Shown one piece after another: positions 1 through 4,706 of a DNA stretch of 10,118 nucleotides. The translations under genes and the position numbers were made by a program. The stretch's first letter is position 1. Each line of letters begins with the position of its first letter. The notes under the pieces are model-generated. The model ran no database searches and was not told where the DNA came from. It saw only the letters and a list, made by a program, of their open reading frames with translations. The stretch lies in NCBI GenBank assembly GCA_002298665.1, contig DBKW01000066.1:16471-26588 (forward strand). Direction: 5' to 3'. This DNA comes from Verrucomicrobia bacterium UBA740 (GTDB lineage Bacteria > Verrucomicrobiota > Kiritimatiellia > RFP12 > UBA1067).

Positions 1-5
1 GATGC

Positions 6-42
6 CGTTGCGCCGGAACGGGAGCACCGTCTCGGCGCAACG
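6..42. repeat. Strong inverted repeat / hairpin
   Basis: The arms CGTTGCGCCG (6-15) and CGGCGCAACG (33-42) are perfect reverse complements over 10 bp. Inside them a G-T pair and one mismatch are followed by ACGG (18-21) pairing with CCGT (27-30) around a GAGCA loop. No T-tract follows on the + strand, so it is not a textbook intrinsic terminator. It could be a terminator-like element of an upstream gene, a dispersed palindromic repeat, or an RNA structural element. Confidence 0.6.
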
Positions 43-120
43 AATACGTACTACGGAGGGGACGGGGGCGAAATAGCGATAAATCGGCTGGATTCTGTCC
101 GCGCCGCGATTGGGTTTCTT

Positions 121-159
121 CGTTTTCCTTGCCGTTTTGCAAGACGAGAGAGGAGAACG
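121..159 (+). other. Predicted nested RNA hairpin
   Basis: CGTTTTCC (121-128) pairs with GGAGAACG (152-159) over 8 bp with one G-U pair. Directly inside it, TTGC (129-132) pairs with GCAA (139-142) around a six-base loop, leaving 143-151 unpaired. It lies upstream of the promoter at 299-328, so it cannot be part of the leader made from that promoter. It may belong to a longer read-through transcript or be fortuitous. Confidence 0.25.
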
Positions 160-278
160 CCGGCATTGGGCGTCGCTTTCCACGGGGTCTGTTCGAGTGC
201 GGGTGGACGGCGAAAGGCGTTTTGAAAGCACACATTATTGGCAAATTTCGGGGGTAATTGCTAGAAATCCGCGATTCG

Positions 279-328
279 AAAAAAGTGAAAAAACCCCATT
301 GACAGTTCAGCGCAAGAAAGAGTATAAT
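279..328 (+). promoter_or_regulatory. Consensus sigma70-type promoter with UP-like A-tracts for the polysaccharide cassette
   Basis: The -35 box TTGACA (299-304) and -10 box TATAAT (323-328) both match the housekeeping consensus exactly and are 18 bp apart. Two A6 tracts at 279-284 and 288-293 lie where an UP element would contact the RNA polymerase alpha subunit. The expected transcription start is about 334-336, only a few bases before the ATG at 339, which implies a leaderless or nearly leaderless message. The boxes and spacing are seen directly; activity is inferred. Confidence 0.72.
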
Positions 329-338
329 AGTTGACAAA

Positions 339-1010
339 ATGATTACGCAAACTAGATTGATATTGGCCGCGTGGCTCTCCGCCTGTGTTTTCACGAGCGG
401 GTGCAAGTCGATTGTAAGCCTTTTCGAGAAGGAGGAACCGATCGATACGTCCGTCGTCGCCCAGTGGTGGGACGGTCCGCGTATCCGTCCGGGCGTCGGG
501 TTGATTGTGCAGGTCGCGGCGATAGGCCAGGATAAGCCAATCGAGATGAATGTGCAGGTCGACCAGAACGGTCAGGTGACCCTGCCTTACCTCTTGCAGG
601 CGCCGGTGCTCTGCGACGGGTTGACGTTGGAAGCCTTCAAGAGCAAGGTTACGAAGGCCTATCAGGAGTATATCCTGCAGCCGCAGATTTCCGTGCAGTT
701 CGCGCCGTTCGACATGCGCTTGGGCGTGAGCCCCTACGGGACGGTGAACGTCTTGGGCGAAGTCATGAATCCCGGGCCCGTGAACATGCCCCCGACGATG
801 GACCTCACCGTCACGCGCGCAATCCAGGCGGCTGGCGGACTCAAGCCTTTTGCGGACAGGGAGCGCATCCGCGTAACGCGGTGCGAAAAAGACGGCACGC
901 AAAAGCGGACGATGGTGGATCTTGTCGAAATCGGCGAAAAAGGGCGCATAGACAAGGATATGGTGCTCAAGCCGGGCGACATTGTCTATTGTCACGAAAT
1001 ACGGTGGTAA
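339..1010 (+). CDS. Short polysaccharide export lipoprotein (OPX / Wza-like, Poly_export plus one SLBB domain)
   Basis: This 223-aa protein is the putative periplasmic/outer-membrane export component for an exopolysaccharide or capsule. A lipoprotein signal starts it. Two cysteines could be lipidated: Cys16 in LSAC, the better lipobox match, and Cys22 in TSGC. A polysaccharide biosynthesis/export domain spans about 48-121, with IRPGVGL, the DQNGQVTLPYL strand and YILQPQISVQF. One SLBB-like beta-grasp domain spans about 135-220, with VLGEVMNPGPV and ending near LKPGDIVYCHE. The protein stops right after this domain. E. coli Wza is about 380 aa and adds further SLBB domains and a C-terminal amphipathic helix that forms the outer-membrane ring; both are absent here. 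There is no Shine-Dalgarno sequence before the ATG at 339, which fits the promoter placement just upstream. It is the first gene of the cassette, 60 bases before the next. The family assignment is firm; the polymer is unknown. Confidence 0.88.
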   Translation: MITQTRLILAAWLSACVFTSGCKSIVSLFEKEEPIDTSVVAQWWDGPRIRPGVGLIVQVAAIGQDKPIEMNVQVDQNGQVTLPYLLQAPVLCDGLTLEAFKSKVTKAYQEYILQPQISVQFAPFDMRLGVSPYGTVNVLGEVMNPGPVNMPPTMDLTVTRAIQAAGGLKPFADRERIRVTRCEKDGTQKRTMVDLVEIGEKGRIDKDMVLKPGDIVYCHEIRW

Positions 1011-1070
1011 CACGGGCGATAAAAACGGTAAACAGTCTATTCAAGAATAAACAAAAAGAAAAGAGGTAAC

Positions 1071-2015
1071 ATGAATATGTTGAGAATTGGAATCTTGACA
1101 GTGGCGAGCGTGGCGCTTATTCAGGCGCAGGCTTTGACACTCGTCGAAGCGCGCACGAAAATCGGCGCGGCGGTCAACGATCCGAAGGTCATGGCCGAAA
1201 CGACCGCGGCACTCAACGCGGCGGATCAGGTGACCTTCCTGGGTCAGGTCAACGAAGCCATCGGCAAACTGCCGGGTTCGGAAGAGTCGCGCACGCAGAA
1301 GTACTACGCGGCGAACAAGGCGGCGTTGACGAATGCGAAGAAGGGCAATCTCTCGGCGCTCTTGGCGGAGACGTATGCGACGGTTTCGGTCGAATCGCTC
1401 GAAGCCATCAACGGCAAACTGGCCAAGGAACTGTTCAACCGTTCGACGGGCTCCGGTTTGACGGACGCGCAATTCGTGCAGATCGCCGAGGCTAATCTGG
1501 CGAAAATCGAGAAGCGCACGGCGGGCAGCGATGACGCCGCGCAGCGCAAAGCGCTCGCGATCAAGTTCTTCGTCAGCGCGTCCAACGGCTCCCCGGCGAA
1601 CCTCGAGAATACGCTCGCCAATGGCGGTTCGGACGCCAAGGCGCGCGAAACCGCCAAGAACAGTCCCGCGAAGACGGAGAAGTCCGGGGAAGCGCCTGTG
1701 GTCGTCGATATCCAGAATTTCGGTGCGAATGCCGGTCGCATGAGCCTTCTGGCCGAGCTCGCCGCGCCTATCGCCAAGGACGCCAAGCCCGGGCAAATCA
1801 ACAATCCTGCGGTCTTTGGCGGCGGTGCGTTCGGTCTGAACGGCGCCTCGGATGGGGATAACCTTGCGAACAGCGGTTTTAACCGCGTGCCGCGTTGGGT
1901 CGGCGCGAACGACGGCTGGGATGAAGATGAAGGGACGCGCGATCCCGGCAAATTGCCGAACCGCCGCGGCGAATCCGTGAACGAGCCCGGTGGCTATCAG
2001 AACCAGTATCCGTAA
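1071..2015 (+). CDS. Secreted protein of unknown function in polysaccharide cassette
   Basis: I do not recognise this 314-aa protein. It begins with a clear Sec signal peptide (MNMLRIGILTVASVALIQAQ) with a probable cleavage after AQA at residue 21, so it should be periplasmic or outer-membrane associated. Residues 22-180 are Ala-, Leu- and Glu-rich and look mostly helical, without transmembrane segments. From about 185 the chain turns low-complexity, rich in Gly, Asn, Asp and Pro, ending NEPGGYQNQYP, and is probably disordered. No lipobox, catalytic motif or known domain is visible. A purine-rich site, AAGAGG (1061-1066), lies 4 bases before the chosen ATG and 10 before an alternative ATG at 1077. 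Either start leaves a working signal peptide. Its position between the OPX lipoprotein and the beta-barrel suggests a role in the envelope-spanning export apparatus, but that is inference from context only. Confidence 0.8.
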   Translation: MNMLRIGILTVASVALIQAQALTLVEARTKIGAAVNDPKVMAETTAALNAADQVTFLGQVNEAIGKLPGSEESRTQKYYAANKAALTNAKKGNLSALLAETYATVSVESLEAINGKLAKELFNRSTGSGLTDAQFVQIAEANLAKIEKRTAGSDDAAQRKALAIKFFVSASNGSPANLENTLANGGSDAKARETAKNSPAKTEKSGEAPVVVDIQNFGANAGRMSLLAELAAPIAKDAKPGQINNPAVFGGGAFGLNGASDGDNLANSGFNRVPRWVGANDGWDEDEGTRDPGKLPNRRGESVNEPGGYQNQYP

Positions 2016-2041
2016 CAATACAACAAAACAGAGAAGAAAAT

Positions 2042-3274
2042 ATGAAAACTTCGCTTATAGCAACAACACTTGTTTTGGCTGGCGCGTTTGTGGCGCAGGC
2101 TGGCGATCTGGAGCGTGCGCGCGGTATCAAGGTCGGTCAGAAGTTGACGCTCAACCCGTATGTCTCGCTGTCGTACACGTACGACTCGAATCCGGACTCC
2201 TACCGCAAATCGGACCCCGGGTCGAATTGGGAAGTCCAGCCGGGTTTGAACTTGATTTACGCGGACGACAACTGGTCCCTCGCCGGTGGCGCGTGGTATA
2301 GTTATCATGCCTACAACAAGTATCCGGATCAGCGGAATTCGTCTTCGTACGGCGAGCGCTTGAACTTCAAGTGGGCGGACTCGCTCCCCAATGAGCAGGG
2401 CTGGTCGCTTCTCTTGTCGGAAAGCTTCCAGCAGGTTGCGGAAGACGATGATATGACCTATCATGGTGGCCGTGGCTTGGGTCGCGACCGCAAGCAGTTC
2501 TCGTTCGACGGTACGCTTGAACGCCGTGTAACGGAGCATTTCCACGCTGCGCCGACGGTTGGCTACTACTTGCTGGATTATGAGAATAATGCACAGAAGT
2601 ACGGCAACCTCTATGGTTGGAAGCGTTTGACCGTGGGTGGCGAGGCTGGTTACGTGCTTTCGCGCTGGACGGATCTCATCGTGAGCGGCAACTATCAGTG
2701 GTACAACCAGGACAATTCCGGTTATATCTACGGTAACCGCGTGAAGAGCGATTCGACGGGTTATTCGTTGATGGGCGGTGTCGCGACGCGTGCCACGGAG
2801 CGTATCTCCTACCGTGTTTTGGCTGGTTGGTCGCGCTTCAACTACGGTGACGCGCAGGAAATCAACGGTTGGACGTATGAACTCTCCGCCAAGTGGGACA
2901 TCACGCGGACGTTGAGCATGGTGGCTCTCGGTTCGAGCTACTATCAGCCGTCTGAAAGCGAAGTCGGTTCGGCGACAAAGGTCTACAACATAAGCTGGGG
3001 TCTCGCCAAGAGCCTCGTCCGCAACAGTCTGCGTGCGACGGTGGATGTCGCCTACCGCAAGGAGCGCCGCGTCTACTCCTATTATAACGACACCACGGGT
3101 GACTATGACGAGAACATTTTGAGCGGTCGCTTTGGTCTCGTCTACACGCTCAACCGCTATATGGATGTCTATGGCCGTCTTGAGTATCAGATGTACGATG
3201 CGGACTCGGTTCAGAACATTCAGTACGATTACAACCGCTTCCGCGGAACGATCGGTCTGCGTTTGACCTACTAA
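2042..3274 (+). CDS. Outer-membrane beta-barrel protein, putative polysaccharide secretion porin
   Basis: This 410-aa protein has a signal peptide (residues 1-20, cleavage after AQA before Gly21-Asp22). The mature part shows many short alternating polar/hydrophobic stretches rich in Tyr, Trp and Gly, such as LNPYVSLSYTYDSN, SLAGGAWYSYHAYN and RFGLVYTLNRYMDVYGRLEY. It ends in GTIGLRLTY, with the terminal aromatic residue typical of the BAM-recognised beta-signal. The pattern suggests a barrel of roughly 16-18 strands, though I cannot count strands reliably by eye. The upstream site GAGAAG (2031-2036) is a weak ribosome binding site. It follows the unknown secreted gene by 26 bases and precedes the ligase-like gene by 7, so it is probably co-transcribed. 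Because the neighbouring OPX protein lacks its own outer-membrane helix, the likely role is the export channel for the polymer. A structural or adhesion role is an alternative. Confidence 0.85.
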   Translation: MKTSLIATTLVLAGAFVAQAGDLERARGIKVGQKLTLNPYVSLSYTYDSNPDSYRKSDPGSNWEVQPGLNLIYADDNWSLAGGAWYSYHAYNKYPDQRNSSSYGERLNFKWADSLPNEQGWSLLLSESFQQVAEDDDMTYHGGRGLGRDRKQFSFDGTLERRVTEHFHAAPTVGYYLLDYENNAQKYGNLYGWKRLTVGGEAGYVLSRWTDLIVSGNYQWYNQDNSGYIYGNRVKSDSTGYSLMGGVATRATERISYRVLAGWSRFNYGDAQEINGWTYELSAKWDITRTLSMVALGSSYYQPSESEVGSATKVYNISWGLAKSLVRNSLRATVDVAYRKERRVYSYYNDTTGDYDENILSGRFGLVYTLNRYMDVYGRLEYQMYDADSVQNIQYDYNRFRGTIGLRLTY

Positions 3275-3281
3275 TCGGACT

Positions 3282-4697
3282 GTGCAAGAGTTCCTATTAA
3301 AGTACGGATTGGCGGCGCACCTTGCCCTAGTGGCGGTCGCGCCGCTCTTCCTGTTCGGATTTTGCATTCCGTCTGATGCGGCTGGTGCGCTTTTGGCCAT
3401 TTCGCTCATAGCTGCGGTCTGGGTGCTGATTGCCCCGACCCGCTTGAAAGGTGAGATGCCTTCTGATGCGCGTATGCGTGTGGCGAAAGGAATTGTGCGC
3501 GATCCGCTTTTTTGGATTCTTTTCTTGTCCGTTCTCTATTATGGCGTTTCCTGGCTGAATACGGGCATCGATTTGGCCTATAATGCCGAGACGACCGAGT
3601 GGTATTTGGCTCCGCCGGCGGTCTTGTTCCTGCCAGCGTCCGTATCGGGATGCGGCGCATTGCCCGCCGCGGCGTCCGTTGCCATGTTGGTTACGATTAC
3701 GGGTATTCGTCAGGCGCTGGGCCGCTCGTCGCGCGCAACATTTCTCTACTGTCTCGCGCTTTTTGCCGGAATTGCCGCGTTTCTAGATTTGGCTCTGTTT
3801 GCCGCGGATGTCGCACGTGCCCGGGATGCCGTAGCCTGTTCCTGGACGACGGCTTCATTTGCCGGTATTGGATTTGCTCTTCCTTTTTTTGCCGGTATTT
3901 GCTCTTTGGAACTGTTTTTCGAGTCGAGGCAGCGGCGGCGTATTTTTCTTAATGCTTTCGCGGTCGGTGCATGCGCGGCTGGTTTGCTTTTTTTTGCGCC
4001 CCTCGAACTCGCGTTGCCGTTTTTGCTTGCAGGCCTTGTTTTGATTGTTCTTGCGGCCGTTCGGCTGGCCGTTGTCGGTAGCGCAAACAAGGCTTTCAAG
4101 TATCTTTCGGCTTTGACTTTGGCCGCTCTTGTGCCGGTGTTGTCCGTTGTGTGGCTGGCTTCGGACGACCTTATTGCCGCACGCATTGCACTATTCTCCC
4201 GCGGCGGTTATTTCCCCGAAAATTGGACTGAAATCCGCGATATTCTGAGTAATTTGGCGCATACGACCTGGGGGGCGTCCCCGTGGTTGGGCGGTGGAAC
4301 GGGGACATTTCCCTTGAATTTGCGGTTCGAAGCCTCGCAGATGGATTGGGCCGTTCTTCCGAGCGACCAGGCGACGACTTACAATGGTTGGTGGCAGATT
4401 CTTGCTGAAAATGGCATTGTGGGGCTTTTGCTTATGCTTATCGTGCCGCTTTTCCTGCTGTTTACATGGGTTCACCGTCTTTGCGCCCGTTCCTTCGGCC
4501 GTCGCATGTCGGTTTTGGCCGTGATTCTGGGTCCCGTGGCCCTGGCGCTTGTCGTCGCAGAGGCGTTCGCAAGCGCATCTGTTCTGTTTCCCGTTATTTT
4601 CATTTTGATGTGTGATCTTTTGGCGGTAGCCGGCAAGGCCATCCCTCTTGCATCGCCATCGGCGACAGTGACAACGAAAAACACAATAGAATCTTAG
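3282..4697 (+). CDS. O-antigen ligase / Wzy-like polytopic membrane protein
   Basis: This 471-aa inner-membrane protein has about 11-12 predicted transmembrane segments, the first at about 10-28 and the last three after residue 380. A large periplasmic loop lies at about 297-382. The loop holds the features of the O-antigen ligase/polymerase family (Wzy_C): LGGGTGTF (336-343), then YNGWWQILAENGIVG (367-381), which matches the WaaL motif H[NSQ]-x9-GxxG except that Tyr367 replaces the His. Such proteins polymerise lipid-linked repeat units or transfer glycans to an acceptor at the periplasmic face of the inner membrane. The start is GTG at 3282, 7 bases after the barrel gene stops; no ATG lies near and no clear Shine-Dalgarno is present, so translational coupling is likely. 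In this cassette a polymerase (Wzy) role is more plausible than lipid A ligation, but sequence alone does not separate them. Confidence 0.8.
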   Translation: MQEFLLKYGLAAHLALVAVAPLFLFGFCIPSDAAGALLAISLIAAVWVLIAPTRLKGEMPSDARMRVAKGIVRDPLFWILFLSVLYYGVSWLNTGIDLAYNAETTEWYLAPPAVLFLPASVSGCGALPAAASVAMLVTITGIRQALGRSSRATFLYCLALFAGIAAFLDLALFAADVARARDAVACSWTTASFAGIGFALPFFAGICSLELFFESRQRRRIFLNAFAVGACAAGLLFFAPLELALPFLLAGLVLIVLAAVRLAVVGSANKAFKYLSALTLAALVPVLSVVWLASDDLIAARIALFSRGGYFPENWTEIRDILSNLAHTTWGASPWLGGGTGTFPLNLRFEASQMDWAVLPSDQATTYNGWWQILAENGIVGLLLMLIVPLFLLFTWVHRLCARSFGRRMSVLAVILGPVALALVVAEAFASASVLFPVIFILMCDLLAVAGKAIPLASPSATVTTKNTIES

Positions 4698-4700
4698 GAG
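4696..4700 (+). promoter_or_regulatory. Shine-Dalgarno AGGAG overlapping upstream stop codon
   Basis: AGGAG lies 6 bases before the ATG at 4707, which supports that start. Its first two bases are part of the TAG stop codon of the ligase-like gene (4695-4697), so ribosomes terminating there would sit on the initiation site. This is the clearest ribosome binding site in the cassette. Confidence 0.75.
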
Positions 4701-4706
4701 ATCTTT

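Larger units (their letters stand above)
1..298. other. Upstream non-coding region without a convincing gene
   Basis: I see no gene here. Short open frames exist on both strands, but they lack a plausible ribosome binding site and show no recognisable protein features. What is visible is a strong hairpin at 6-42, a second nested hairpin at 121-159, and two A6 tracts at 279-284 and 288-293 next to the promoter of the first gene. The region could be the 3' flank of an unseen upstream gene, or could hold a small RNA. The sequence does not decide between these. Confidence 0.6.

Noticed and set aside
110..334. 74-codon plus-strand open frame upstream of the cassette
   Set aside because: No ribosome binding site or protein features, and it runs through the consensus promoter at 299-328.
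1041..2018. 325-codon open frame on the minus strand opposite the unknown secreted gene
   Set aside because: I considered it because the plus-strand gene is unrecognised. The plus-strand frame has a signal peptide, a ribosome binding site and operon spacing; the minus frame is Arg-rich shadow sequence.
1997..3409. 470-codon open frame on the minus strand opposite the beta-barrel gene
   Set aside because: The plus-strand protein has a signal peptide, barrel pattern and terminal aromatic residue; the antisense translation is Arg/Val/Ile-rich with no sensible features.
3988..3995. Run of eight T in the ligase-like gene as a possible slippage site
   Set aside because: The gene reads through in frame to family-typical C-terminal motifs, so there is no sign of a frameshift product.
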